Shown: one piece after another, positions 50,506-61,120 of the stretch | Layout: each line of letters begins with the position of its first letter | Numbering within the stretch: position 1 is the first letter of the stretch | Assembly: GCA_029204225.1 (NCBI GenBank) | Contig: MU832174.1 | Coordinates: 19,559-83,558, forward strand | Source of the DNA: Diphasiastrum complanatum | Lineage: Eukaryota > Streptophyta > Lycopodiopsida > Lycopodiales > Lycopodiaceae | Direction of reading: 5' to 3' | DNA length: 64,000 nucleotides | Translations under genes and position numbers: made by a program | Notes under the pieces: model-generated | Database searches by the model: none | What the model saw: only the letters and a program-made list of their open reading frames with translations | Told to the model about the DNA's origin: nothing

Positions 50506-51640
50506 TCTAGCCTGTGAGTCTGTGAGTGAGAGAAACTTCAGTTACCACTAACTAACCATCCACATGGTACATTGGAATATGACATATGTAATATGTAATA
50601 TGTAGTATGTATGTTGTGACATTAATGTTTTAAAAAAAAAACCCTAAAACCTATTCGTCGCTTCGAACTTGGAGAAGTCGATTCAAACTCAATTCAAACA
50701 CGGTTCGAAAAGGCGATTCACCTCTTGAATCCTATCACCTGTGTGCCTACTAACGTCATATCATCTACCCATGCATTTGATGACGTCCTATGGTGATTGA
50801 TCTACCTATGCACTTTATGACGTCCTATGGTGATTGATCTATCTATCATCTAGATTCTATGTGCCCACCTGCCCATTGCCTGCTAAGTTGCTGGAGAGGA
50901 TGAGGCTGAGGACAAGGATGAGAAGGAAGAAGAAGATGAGGAAGAGGGTCAAAATTAGGAGGATGAGTTTGATGATGAGCATGAACTTGAGCCTAAGGCT
51001 CCCACGCCTACTAGGAGAGAGGCCAGGAGGCATTGCTAGTTAGCTTAGGAACTTCATATTAGATGCACTCATAACTCTTCAGTCTTTTTAACTTCATGAT
51101 TGGCTCATTGTCAATGTAATTGGTAGTTATACCATTTACTATTTAGAAAGTACCAACTAATTTTTTACATATGGAATTCAAGATTTTTATTAGTTAGTTA
51201 TTAATCTGTTGGAAATTTGGCATATAGAACTTGAGTTAGAGCTTAGAACTTAGTAGAGAATAGTAAAATACATCGTGCATGTTCATTGTGTGATGTATCT
51301 CAATGTCTCATTGAGTTCTCAATCATTTGAGTGTGTTGATATTACATAATCAATTGTTTATATTGTCATGACTCGTAGTCTCATTGTATAGAGCTATAAT
51401 CAATCTCTAGATAGTAAAGCAACATTTCTTTTTCCTCTAACTAGAGGCCAAAAATTAAACCAAGCAAAAAAAAAACTAAAATGTTTCACCGTTTCTTTCC
51501 CGACAAAGCCAATTCTTTCTCGTTTCAAATACGTTGCAAAAAGGATTTTTGAAAAGGTCCATGGAGTTGATCTAGAATTGGTTGAGTAGGTTTGATCCCC
51601 CATCTGTTTCCTATGTGTCTCTTGGAACTAGCATCCTGGT
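50506..51640. other. Decayed sequence, no gene recognised
   Basis: A leader-like region after the diverged PBS, short AT repeats near 50585-50610, and an acidic coding-like patch at 50895-51040 (DEAEDKDEKEEEDEEE then a UAG, then DEFDDEHELEP). The acidic patch could be the tail of a transposase or other gene, but nothing upstream connects to it. Confidence 0.35.
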
Positions 51641-51644
51641 TTTG

Positions 51645-51806
51645 ATCTTGGAAGTCTTGAAAGATGTCATGAGTTTGTTCCTCCTTAGTGTGTAAATGAG
51701 GGCAAAGAATATCCAATTCCTCACATGCGACTGTTGTGCAATCCTGTGAGAGGATTTGGAGTGTAAGCTTCAGCAACTTGGGAATGCCATAAATTACAAT
51801 GCACAC
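51645..51806 (-). pseudogene. hAT transposase remnant, C-terminal dimerisation region
   Basis: The minus strand encodes KLLKLTLQILSQDCTTVACEE followed by LHTKEEQT, which resembles the hAT dimerisation motif (ILSQ..SSSGCERNWS ... HTKKRNRL). Another part of a hAT/DUF659-type transposase lies in the same orientation at 56240-56600, on the other side of element N1. Short and decayed; moderate confidence from motif similarity only. Confidence 0.5.
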
Positions 51807-51973
51807 ATTTACGCAACATGGATGATGATCAATATATTATTTTGTTCTTGAAAGTGTAGACAATAGATACTAGAATGTTACAACTTACAAGCATAGATCT
51901 AGAATTTCAATAGATCAATCATCGTAGATCATAGCTCATAGATGATAGTACTAACTTCTAAGTACTAAGTAGA

Positions 51974-52405
51974 TGTTAGAAATAATAAATGATAATGTTA
52001 GTTTCCCATAGGTTACCCAAATGGTCGAGACTTGTGTAACCATGGGTTAGGTTTATTATTCAGACCATGTTAAGTTAGTTTTAGCTAAGTTGGACCCAAT
52101 TTTGGTCTAGTAATAACTCATGGGTCCAAGTAAAGTCTAATTATGTTAAGGGGCCCTATCTTGACTTTTGGAGGTGCCCTATAATTAGTAGTGGATGAAC
52201 TTAGGGTTTGGAAGAGTCTAGGCCCTTGGAAGGCCTATTTATATGTACTCATTATTCATTTGTAATTCGTTCCCTTTCAAGCATTGCTACTACTTTCTCT
52301 CTCCTTGAGGGCGCCTAACCCTCTCCCTCTTCTTCTTCTTCTTTTTCTTCTTCTTGTATATGGAGAATGAATGTTAGAAGGATCTTGGCACTTTGATTTC
52401 GTACA
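51974..52405 (+). repeat. N1 5' LTR
   Basis: 432 bp, TGTTAGAAAT to TCGTACA. Contains GGGGCCCTATCTTGACTTTTGG and, near its end, a TTTCTCTCTCC tract followed by GAGGGCGCC and a CTTCTTC microsatellite. The TCTCTC tract corresponds to the position at which LINEs A/B sit in the N0 LTR. Confidence 0.93.
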
Positions 52406-52418
52406 TGGTATCAGAGCC
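52406..52418 (+). promoter_or_regulatory. N1 primer-binding site
   Basis: TGGTATCAGAGCC directly abuts the LTR end; it is complementary to initiator methionine tRNA. Confidence 0.93.
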
Positions 52419-53900
52419 ATGGATCTTCTATGCTTCATTTAGGGCGCCCTACCAAAAGAGATCGTCTTCACTTAGGGATCACAAAAATTCAGCACCTTTG
52501 CTGATTTTTTGGAGTGAAGATCCGTTTTTTGACTCTTTTCCGTTTTGCAGGAGGGCGCCACACATCAAAGAAGATAACAGGATTTTGGGCGCCCAAAAAT
52601 CAAGTTGTTGTTTGCTGATTTTTCAGGTTGCAGGAAGGTGCCATTAATTATCTTCTTCGAGGCTTCTTTTAGGTCGCCCACATCCGTGTAGGTTTATCCT
52701 ACTTTCGTTGGTGCACTGTTGCCCTATTTTTCATATTTGCTCCTTTGCAGGAGGGCGCCCATCTATAAGCAATTTCTATTCTTCTGATTTGGCTGAAAAA
52801 TCAACACCCTTGCTGATTTTACAAAGTGAAGATCCGCTTCTTTTTGCTTGTTTCCGGTGTGGAAGAAGGCGCTAATTTTTTTGTGATGATCTGATCACAT
52901 TCCGAGGCTGAAAATTGGACAGCATCAATGTTTCATGGACGCGTTTCGTACGTGTTTCGAAACGCATTTGAAACATGTATGAAACGTCTGGTTCAGGTTC
53001 GAAACGGGAAAAAAAATTTAAGGGTTTTTTTTTTTTTGAAAATGTGCTTTTGAGGGTTTTTGAGGGTTTTTGAGGGTTTTTGGGGTTTACAGATGTCATA
53101 GAAAGTCTAGTAACAAGTAGATACATCCAATTTCATGAGAATGCTCTAGAGAATGCAATTTCAAGAGGAGAAGCTGTGACTGTACATACTACAAAGCTTA
53201 TGGCACGGTTTTTGGGGTTTACAGATGTCATAGACAGTCTAGTAACAAGTAGATACATCCAATTTCATCAGAATGCTCTAGAGACATTAGAATGCAATTT
53301 CAAGAGGAGAAGCTGTGTATGGTGATTATGGTCACTTTCCTCAGTCAATTATTGAAATTACTAATACTATCATGGATAGGTTATTAGGTTGCGAGAATCT
53401 ATTCATGCCCATTGCCTGTACATACTACAAAGCTTATGGCGCGGTATCAGAAAAAAAAAAAAATTGGTTTCTTTTTTTTTTGGTCGTTTCGAACACTGAA
53501 ACGGCGTTTCGAAACGGGGTCGTTTCGTACATCCCGTTTTGAACACATTTCAGCATTCGAAACGCGTTTCGAGGAAACACTGGACAGCATATTACCATTT
53601 GTAGGGTGTTGCAACAGCCCTATCCGTGTGTGTATTGTTCACACTTTTTGGCAAGAAAGAAGGGTTTCGAAAAAAGCTTTGTTGGAGGCTAACCTGATTC
53701 TTTGCTTGCTGGTTTTTGAGTTTGTAATGCAATTTCAGGCTGAAATTTTCAGCACACAAGGCTTGTAGGAGGGCGAGTTCCTACATCCATCTAATGTGTG
53801 TTTTCGACACATTCCGGTGCTGATTTGTCAAATTTGATACGTGCTGGTTTTTGTGTCTTTTAGGGCACATTTAGGGTTTGAAAAAGTTTATCTTCTTGGC
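52419..53900 (+). promoter_or_regulatory. N1 leader with repeated GGGCGCCC palindromes
   Basis: Exact GGGCGCCC occurs at 52442-52449, 52587-52594 and 52753-52760, near-exact at 52553-52560 and in the LTR at 52309-52316, with weaker forms later (52866, 53770). Most are preceded by GGA, and several by TTGCAG. The segment lies between PBS and gag where retroelement RNAs carry dimerisation and packaging signals. A hAT-type MITE interrupts it at 52926-53582. Confidence 0.6.
52926..53582. mobile_element. hAT-type MITE carrying a duplicated segment
   Basis: The 8-bp duplication GACAGCAT flanks it (52918-52925 and 53583-53590). Its ends are CAATGTTTC and, in reverse complement, CAGTGTTTCC, fitting the hAT terminal consensus (A at position 2, G at 5). 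Sub-terminal regions are rich in TTTCGAAAC palindromes. The interior has two copies (about 53085-53205 and 53211-53320) of a segment coding DVI(E/D)SLVTSRYIQFH(E/Q)NALE, possibly captured host sequence. Confidence 0.8.
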
Positions 53901-53908
53901 TGGTTCTT

Positions 53909-54250
53909 ATGGCAAGAGATTTGGGAGCGATTCGTACTTGTTCAGGTGAAGATATGTTGGATGGCACCAACTATTCTTCATGGAGTTGCAAGCTGAGATT
54001 TTGCATCGACGTGATGATCAAGATTTTATCGGTAACAAGATCTGTCTTATATCATTTGAGATTTTGCAAGACCTCTAAAAGTGTTTGGGAAACACTTTTA
54101 AAGATGTACCGAATAAAGGATTCATCATCATGCTTTCTCCTCTCTACTTCATCCTCTTTGAAGGTAGAAGAGCAAAGATCATTGTCTTTCTACAAGTACA
54201 AGTTTGCATCGGAATGTTGGTATGGTAAAGCATTCTTCTTCTCTTGAGCC
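53909..54250 (+). pseudogene. N1 copia gag fragment
   Basis: The frame starts MARDLGAIRTCSGEDMLDG and continues NYSSWSCKLRFCIDV, the typical N-terminus of plant copia gag (UBN2 type, 'G.NY..W...M...L'). It goes on with VWETLLKMYRIKD and FLLSTSSSLKVEEQ. It then shifts frame. No zinc knuckle is visible. It is a degenerate gag retained in a non-autonomous element. Confidence 0.75.
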
Positions 54251-54869
54251 ATTTGTTGCAAATGATGGATGCATTAGTGAAGAACTTTATGAGCAAGCTT
54301 CTCAAGTTAATGTTTTGGAAAAGGCTGAAATCAAGCATTCTTTGAAGCCATTTTGTACTAATGGAGGAGGGGAAAAAATCATGTCAATTAGTACATTGGT
54401 TCAAAGTGGCATGTTGCTGGATTTTTTGGGTGTTCAAAGTGGCAAGCTGCTGGATTTTTTCTTAAAGATGGTGGACAGCAGATTCAGCCATGGTTTATTG
54501 ATCATTTTCAGCCTATGTTACATCGTGAGCATCCTATTATGCATCGGGAACGGCCTGCGAAAGGTTTTTGGACAGCAAGGTCCACATTTGAAACACTTTG
54601 GACAGCAAAGTGTTGGTGATTTTGTGGCTGCTGGACAGCCTACTACAGCCTCTTGTTGGCTGTCCGAGTCTTTGCAGGATAGCAAAGCATCTTTTTACGT
54701 TGGAGGAAACACACATGCCTCACCAAAATCAGTACCTTATGCTGATTTTCCTGTTTTGATGCTTACTTCTTATGATGACGGTGTTGCCTTACCTAGTGTT
54801 GGTGAGCAAATCGTTGATAGTAAGATTCGGGAGGATGTGATGGTAAAAGAGTATCATACTCTTCTTTGA
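54204..54869 (+). CDS. Open frame of unknown function within N1
   Basis: Up to 222 codons are open, ending UGA at 54867-54869. The sequence has repeated short words (LVQSGMLLDFLGVQSGKLLDF, then FGQQGPHLKHFGQQSVG) and hydrophobic stretches, and overlaps the end of the gag fragment in another frame. I do not recognise a domain. It could be a remnant of gag/leader repeats and not a real protein. Confidence 0.3.
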   Translation: MHRNVGMVKHSSSLEPFVANDGCISEELYEQASQVNVLEKAEIKHSLKPFCTNGGGEKIMSISTLVQSGMLLDFLGVQSGKLLDFFLKMVDSRFSHGLLIIFSLCYIVSILLCIGNGLRKVFGQQGPHLKHFGQQSVGDFVAAGQPTTASCWLSESLQDSKASFYVGGNTHASPKSVPYADFPVLMLTSYDDGVALPSVGEQIVDSKIREDVMVKEYHTLL

Positions 54870-55221
54870 GTTTCTTGTGGTAAGAAGACTTATGGAATCC
54901 TGTGGAAACCATTGATGGATTGCAAATCCATATTTCAGCTTGTGGCTGGTTTTTTGGTTACCTACTTTGGATGGAGCATGCTTGTCTTCACTCCTCGACT
55001 TGATGCTACTGCACTTCGTATTCTACATCTCTTCTACATCGGGCATGATTGGGGCTGAGATTTCGACTACTTCAAGCTGAAGTTTAAGCCTGGACAACAA
55101 GCTACATCTTTTCTTTTTCGGCTACATGGAGTTTTGGGCAGCATGCAACACTTTGCATTTTTGTTGCAATTTTTCATACTTCATGTCATCTTATGTTTTT
55201 TACATTATCATTTAAGGAGGG

Positions 55222-55650
55222 TGTTAGAAATAATAAATGATAATGTTAGTTTCCCATAGGTTACCCAAAAGGTCGAGACTTGTGTAACCATGGGTTAGGT
55301 TTATTATTCAGACCATGTTAAGTTAGTTTTAGCTAAGTTGGACCCAATTTTGGTCTAGTAATAACTCGTGGGTCCAAGTAAAGTCTAATTATGTTAAGGG
55401 GCCCTATCTTGACTTTTGGAGGTGCCCTATAATTAGTAGTGGATGAACTTAGGGTTTGGAAGAGTCTAGGCCCTTGGATGGCCTATTTATATGTACTCAT
55501 TATTCATTTGTAATTCATTCCCTTTCAAGCATTGCTACTACTTTCTCTCTCCTTGAGGGCACCTAACCCTCTCCTTCTTCTTCTTCTTCTTCTTCTTCTT
55601 GTATATGGAGATTGAATGTTAGAAGGATCTTGGCACTTTGATTTCCTACA
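55222..55650 (+). repeat. N1 3' LTR
   Basis: 429 bp, almost the same as the 5' LTR with small differences in the CTTCTTC tract. It is preceded by TTTAAGGAGGG and followed by the GTAGA duplication. Confidence 0.93.
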
Positions 55651-55655
55651 GTAGA

Positions 55656-56239
55656 GACTAGTTACCAGTAACAAGAATTAGGACTTAAGATTCAAGAGTG
55701 TAGCATATTCAATGATAAAGATTCAAGAATCAAAATTCACTTGTTGCCAAACTTCAGTGAGTAGGTCACAAGCTGCAACATTCATGGCCTACAAAGTGCC
55801 ACTAGATATTTAAACTCCAAGGCCTCATTTCAATACACTAGGAGGTCATCCCATAATGCTCCCACCCAAGAACATCAAGAAAGACTCAGTTGATGTAGGT
55901 AGACCATTTGTCTCAAACTCTTTGTCCTGGAACTGCATGTCGCTCCTCCACAACAGGTCCAAAACACAACCCATGGCATGTAATGGGTGATGGAACCACT
56001 GCCATCTATCCCGTATCTCCTAGAGCCTATGAAATAGAAAAAACAAGAACAAAACTTGACAATGAAGAATTTGATTTTCTAGCTTACATGTTAGTACTTA
56101 CTAGTAAGTTGTGATTACTAATTACTCAAGGCTACATTTATCACCCTACAAGCATCATGCACACAATACATTGCAAACAGACATTCTAACTACTTAGACA
56201 TTGATTTAGCAATGGTAATTGGCAGTGGGTACTAAGCAT
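55656..56239. other. No gene recognised
   Basis: The sequence probably belongs to the decayed hAT element between its two recognisable parts, but no frame is convincing. Confidence 0.35.
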
Positions 56240-56600
56240 ACCTCTCAGCCATACCTCTCATGCATGTCCACAACTACTTCACCAACCTATCCATAAACTT
56301 GAATATAAGGCCCATAGTGGAGCCCTTTATATCAGTAAGCCACAAGATGATGTAGATAGGCTACAACTCTATCACAATAGCATGTGCCTTATCCCAAAAT
56401 GCAAATGATAAAACTATACTCTGAAATTTTCAAAATGTGCGCTCTCGCAATGGGCCCCACTCTTGCCAATGCCCAACAGTTAGACACAACCATTTGTCTA
56501 AGGAAATTGAGCACCTTCATGAGGCACTCCAAAACAATGAGCATGTATGCAAACCTAGGATGCAAGGTGTATCCTATGTTTCATGTTAGCACACTCAACT
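56240..56600 (-). pseudogene. hAT/DUF659-type transposase remnant, central part
   Basis: The minus strand encodes, with stops, FWDKAHAIVIEL.PIYIILWLTDIKGSTMG followed by LIFKFMDRLV. This closely follows the DUF659/hAT block 'FW.KA..IV....PI..VLRLVD...PSMG..Y..MD'. With the C-terminal remnant at 51645-51806 it forms one antisense transposase gene split by N1. Confidence 0.65.
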
Positions 56601-56774
56601 GATGTTTGCACGATGGCGATAACCTCGTAGAAGGCCTTGTGTCTCTAGAAGAGAAACACATTGCATGAATGTTATGGACCAGAGAAACTGCTACACTGGA
56701 GGGGGCGACAATTGTGGAAACGTCTCTTCCAAGACTATCTAGTTACTTGGAAAGGGCATCCATTGTCAAATGCT

Positions 56775-56953
56775 ACAATGTTTGTAGAAGTTTTACCCAA
56801 AGTTTGTCATTGAGGACCAATGACTTGCCAGAGGAGGGAAGGATTGTTAGAGTCAATTATCTAGGAGACGCAACAATGTTTGTAGAAGTCTTACACAAAG
56901 TTTGTCATTGAGGACCAATGACTTGCCAGAGGAGGGAAGGATTCTTAGAGTCA
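56775..56953 (+). repeat. Direct repeat, 81 bp twice, 98-bp period
   Basis: The block beginning ACAATGTTTGTAGAAG at 56775 is repeated at 56873 with about four differences. It contains GACTTGCCAGAGGAGGGAAGG. No function recognised. Confidence 0.85.
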
Positions 56954-57090
56954 AGTCTAACTCTAGCATTCTTAGCATGGCCAATTACTAGAGAGGGCTT
57001 GAGCCCAAGTACTTACAACTGGCGAAGGCCAATAACCAGAGTGGGAGTCTGTCCCTAGCTGGACTGGTTTGTCACAAGTAGCGACCCAGT

Positions 57091-57984
57091 GTGATGTCCC
57101 GGATCTTTCTTCATAAGCCCCTATCCATTGCACCCATCTCTCTTCAATCCTGGGTCGACTATGCAACCAACCTATATACAACTACTCACCCTTCCATCTC
57201 TCTTTCTTCTCGTCCTACCCACTGTGACCTCTTTTCTCCTGACATGGTTGAAGCCACCATCTGCAAACTCAAGAACAATTGTACGTCTGACATTGACCTC
57301 CTTTCAGCCAAGCTCCTCAAACCAATTGCCAAACTCGCCTCCCCTTTCCTGGCCCGCTGTTTCAACCGCTCTGTCGTTGATGGTTTCCCCATACCTTGGG
57401 CCACCAATCTCCTTCATCCCATTCTTAAAGCAGGCGATGCCATGAATGTCCACAACTATTGCACTATTATGATTGGTCATACCATGGCCGAGTTGTACGC
57501 CACTATTCTCCAGAACTTAGTACGGCAGAGGCTGATTCTCGACTATTATATGTGACTGGCCAAGCTGGTTTCCACCGGGGTTATAGCACTCTTGATCATG
57601 TCCTCACTCTATGTACTATCATTGAGGAGGCAAAGCATATGGGCAAGAAGGTATTTGCGCTACTAGATGCTAGTTGTTTCACACACGGGTGGTTCCAGCA
57701 GTGATGTATGCCTCCAAGATCTGGTTGCCAGGACTTTCTCTCTGGGACTGGGCCGGCATTTCCCGCATTCAGGCCACTATGTTGGGTCGCATGATACGTG
57801 CCAAGACTACCACTCCTCATGATATCCTATGTGCTGAGTTTGCTACTCCTCCGATCATCCTTGAGGGCTTTTTCCGCCTTATTCTTTTTCTTCAGCAGAT
57901 TCAGGAGATTCGTGCATCTCACCCGGATAGATACATAGTTGTTGCGGTTACTTCTTCACGTGTCCTAGCGTCGGATTGGAGTGT
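57091..57984 (+). pseudogene. LINE D, EN-RT linker, RT start and C-terminal pieces
   Basis: The segment encodes LSIAPISLQSWVDYATNLY, then LFSPDMVEATICKLKNN and LLHPILKAGDAMNV, continuing with VTGQAGFHRGYSTLDH. Most of the RT core (RKAFDS to YADD) is then deleted. Coding resumes with VPAVMYASKIWLPGLS and the HDILCAEFATPPIILEG segment, and stops abruptly at VVAVTSSRVLASDW. A different part of a LINE ORF2 follows directly. Confidence 0.8.
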
Positions 57985-58938
57985 GGAATTGTGCGGGCAT
58001 ACATTCATCTTCCACGGCAGGGGATCTGGTTGACTTTATCACAGGCAGAGACATATTATTCATCGTGGAGACACACGAGAGCCCGGAGCGAGGAATTCCT
58101 TCCATTCCTGGATATAGATGGGACTCAATATTCCGATGAGAGACTAGATCTGCCAGTGGCCGAGGTTCAGGTGGGGTCGCATGTCTGTACCGAGAGACTC
58201 TCCATTCAAGTATTGACTTCATCCGACATGACGAGCAGGCCCGCTACATATGGGCTCGCATTGTGGGTTAGGATATTGGTTCGGATAGAGATCTTTTTGT
58301 TGCAGCATGTTACTTTCCACCAAAGTCCTCATCTTTTGCGGAGGGTATTGGATCTCCATATCAGGACCTCTCACCAGATATTATCAGATTCTCAAAGCAG
58401 GGGCATATTCTCCTCGCAGGGGACTTTAATGCCAGGACATCTTTGAGACAGACAAAGTTCTTCGACGTCTTCGATCAGCTGCGTGTTCGTGCCCTTGACA
58501 GTGATATGCTTGGGGTTACCGGGACCTCTGCGGACAGTCTATTACTTCATATGGTGAGCACTTACTGCAGTTTGGAGAGGCGCATGAGCTAGCCATTTAT
58601 AATGGCTTACCCTGTTGGTCACATTTAGACAACTATACATGCCATCCTCACAGTGGAGGACATAGTGTCGTTGATTATCTCATGGGGTCCCTGACCCATA
58701 CTCTCTGACTTCCGCGTTTCTCCCACCACCCTCTCTAATCACTCATTTCTCTCATTCGATATCGGCCATCTCCCATCCACTCAGTCATCTACACTACCCC
58801 TGATTACCCAATCACCCACGTACACATTTGATCCCATTTACATGCCACTTTACCGGCAATCCTTTGGCCTCACTTTTACACTCCTTTCCTCATGACAGTC
58901 CAGTCGACACCCAGGCTGCTTTTCTCACCACCTCTCTT
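57985..58938 (+). pseudogene. LINE D2, endonuclease domain placed after C-terminal pieces
   Basis: This starts at LWNCAGIHSSSTAGDLVDF, the beginning of ORF2, and continues with IVETHESPERGIP, SGRGSGGVACLYRE, ILLAGDFNARTSLRQT and HSGGHSVVDYLMG, with several stops. It ends at the LTR of G3. The order C-terminus then N-terminus indicates recombination between two LINE copies or a collapsed head-to-tail array. Confidence 0.78.
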
Positions 58939-61120
58939 GTAATAGATCCTAACAACACAGTAGGGCAAACACTAACTGATCCACCCAACCTTGCCTACTC
59001 CCTGATATAGAGTAAGCCCCTCCTAGCCCAGTGTGAGGACTGGTAGCATGCAACTGCCAAGTGTCGGCCACGTGGCACTGACGTGGCCGACTGCACGTCG
59101 GGACCCAACTGGGGGCCCTATCCTGCTGACAGGGTCCCTAGGCTGTGTTAGGCCCGCCATGGCTATGGACCGTGCTGGGGCAAAGCTCTAACGGTTGTTT
59201 TGGTCGGAATGAAATGAGCCATTTTGGTCAGACGGTCAACTGTGACCCATATAGCGTCATTACCCTTTTGGGTTTTAGGCAGGCCTACTATAAAATCCAT
59301 GGAGATACTCTCCCATTTACCAGCTGGTATTTCTAAGGGAAGCAACAACCCTCCTACCTCTAAACGCTCTGCTTTGTTTACTTGACATTTCTGGCAACTG
59401 GTTACATACTGGTGGACGTCCCTTTTCATACTGGGCCAGAAAAATTGCCTACGAAGAAGCTCATAGGTCTTTTGTATGCCTGGGTGTCCCGCACTAGGAT
59501 TGTCATGACATTCATATAGGACCTGCTGCCTATAATCCTCTGAATTGGGGACACATACTCTATCTCTATAGAGCAAGTACTCATCCTGAATGGAATACTG
59601 TTTCCATTTGAATCCTTGAGTCAACTGACCCTCAACCACTGAGGTTTGCTTGGGTAATACAGGCTCAGAATCCTCAACGTCATCTGACGACATATACTCG
59701 GACTCATCATCATCCTCAACGGAAGCTGTCGTATTCTTCGATGAACTGGCACCAGCCCCGGGAACTGGTTCTAGAGTCTGTAACTGTCTGCTCTGGACTG
59801 AGCTCCAGATAGTAGAGAAGAATGCATCATGCTGGCATTTCCCTCTCAAGGACTCGAGTAACTCATTACGAATCTGAGTAAAACTCAGCTAAGTTATCAT
59901 AGGCATTCTGCTAAGGGCATCTGCTACTGTATTGAATTTTCCACGTCTATATCTGATAGACATGTCAAACTCTTGCATCAACTCTGCCCAACGAGCTTTC
60001 TGACCTCTAAGCTCAGGTTGATTGCAAAGGTTTCTGAGACTCTCATGGTTTGTCAGGACCTCAAAGTTGGCACCATACAAATAATGCCTCCAAGTCTTAA
60101 GGGCATGAACTATAGAAAAGAGTTCCTTTTCATAGGCACTGTACCTAGTCTGAGCTGGCTCGAGTTTTTTACTCTCGAACGCAACTGGTCGTCCACCCTA
60201 AGTTAGCACAGCACCTACTGCAAAGTCGCTAGCATCTGTTTCGACCACAACTGGCTGATTGGGGTCGACGACCTTTAAAACTGGTGCTGTAGCTAAGGCT
60301 GTTTTGAGAGCATCAAAGCTCTCCTGCTGTGCGGACTCCCAAATGAACTCCTTTCCCTTCCCCTTAAGAAGATTCGTCTGTAATATCCCGCCAAACCAAG
60401 AAAGATCTGAAGTTCCAAAATATTCTGAGGTCTCAGCCAACTGAGTATGGCTTTAACCTTATTTGGGTCCATCTTAATCCCATCAGAAGAGATAATGTGA
60501 CCCAAATATGCTACTTCTTCAACGAAGAATTCACACTTGGATTGTTTAGCATAAAGCTTATGCTTTCTGAGCAGTCAAAACACCTTTCTGAGGTGTTTTA
60601 GATGCTCCTTCCTCGTTTTGTTGTAGACGAGGATGTCATCTAAAAATACGACTACAAACTTACCCAAGTATGGTCTGAGGACACTGTTCATCAAGGTCAT
60701 AAAGGTAGCTGGAGCATTTGAGAGCCCAAATGGCATCACCTTAAACTCATAATGACCGTGACGAGTCCTAAAAGCTGTTTTCGAGACATCTTCCGATTTT
60801 ATACGGACTTGATGATATCCCGATCTAAGGTCTATTTTGCTGAAAACCTTAGCCCCGTCGAGTTGGTCAAACAACTCGTCTACTCGAGGCATAGGGTATT
60901 TATTCTTAATTGTGACTTTATTGAGGGCTCTGTAATCTACGCAAAGACGCATAGACCCCTCTTTCTTTTTCATCAATAGGACTGGTGAGGCCCATGGTGA
61001 ACTACTAGTCTAAATTTGGCCTTTCCCAAGATAATCTGTTAACTGCCTAGTTATTTCTTCATCCTCTGTTCGGCTGACCCGATACGGAGGTTTAGAAACA
61101 GGTGTTGTACCTGGTACTAA
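58939..61120 (-). pseudogene. Chromovirus fragment G3 with truncated LTR
   Basis: A piece of the G2-family LTR (58939-59181, TGTAATAG start) is joined directly to the integrase interior. The minus strand then runs integrase (MDFIVGLPKTQKG), the HHCC zinc region, RNase H and RT (FLDD). RT breaks off at 61120 after TGTACCTGGTACTAA, where the homologous G2 sequence would continue upstream. Short deletions and a stop (near 59890) are present. The deletion between LTR and integrase removes the chromodomain and 3' end. Confidence 0.9.

Larger units (their letters stand above)
51974..55650 (+). mobile_element. Non-autonomous LTR retrotransposon N1 (copia-derived)
   Basis: LTRs at 51974-52405 and 55222-55650 are nearly identical, with TGTTAG...TACA ends, the 5-bp target duplication GTAGA (51969-51973 and 55651-55655), a PBS (52406) and a polypurine tract (55211-55221). 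The 2.8-kb interior has a long leader, a gag-like fragment and no pol, so the element must rely on enzymes supplied elsewhere. It inserted into a hAT transposase remnant and itself hosts a MITE. The N0 LTR is of the same family. Confidence 0.92.

Noticed and set aside
53080-53325. Gene encoding a repeated DVIESLVTSRYIQFH protein
   Set aside because: It lies wholly inside a MITE, is only two partial repeats, and lacks a start-to-stop structure.
56972-57181. Minus-strand frame with WLHSRPRIEERWVQW-like sequence
   Set aside because: It overlaps sense LINE D coding and shows no domain of its own.
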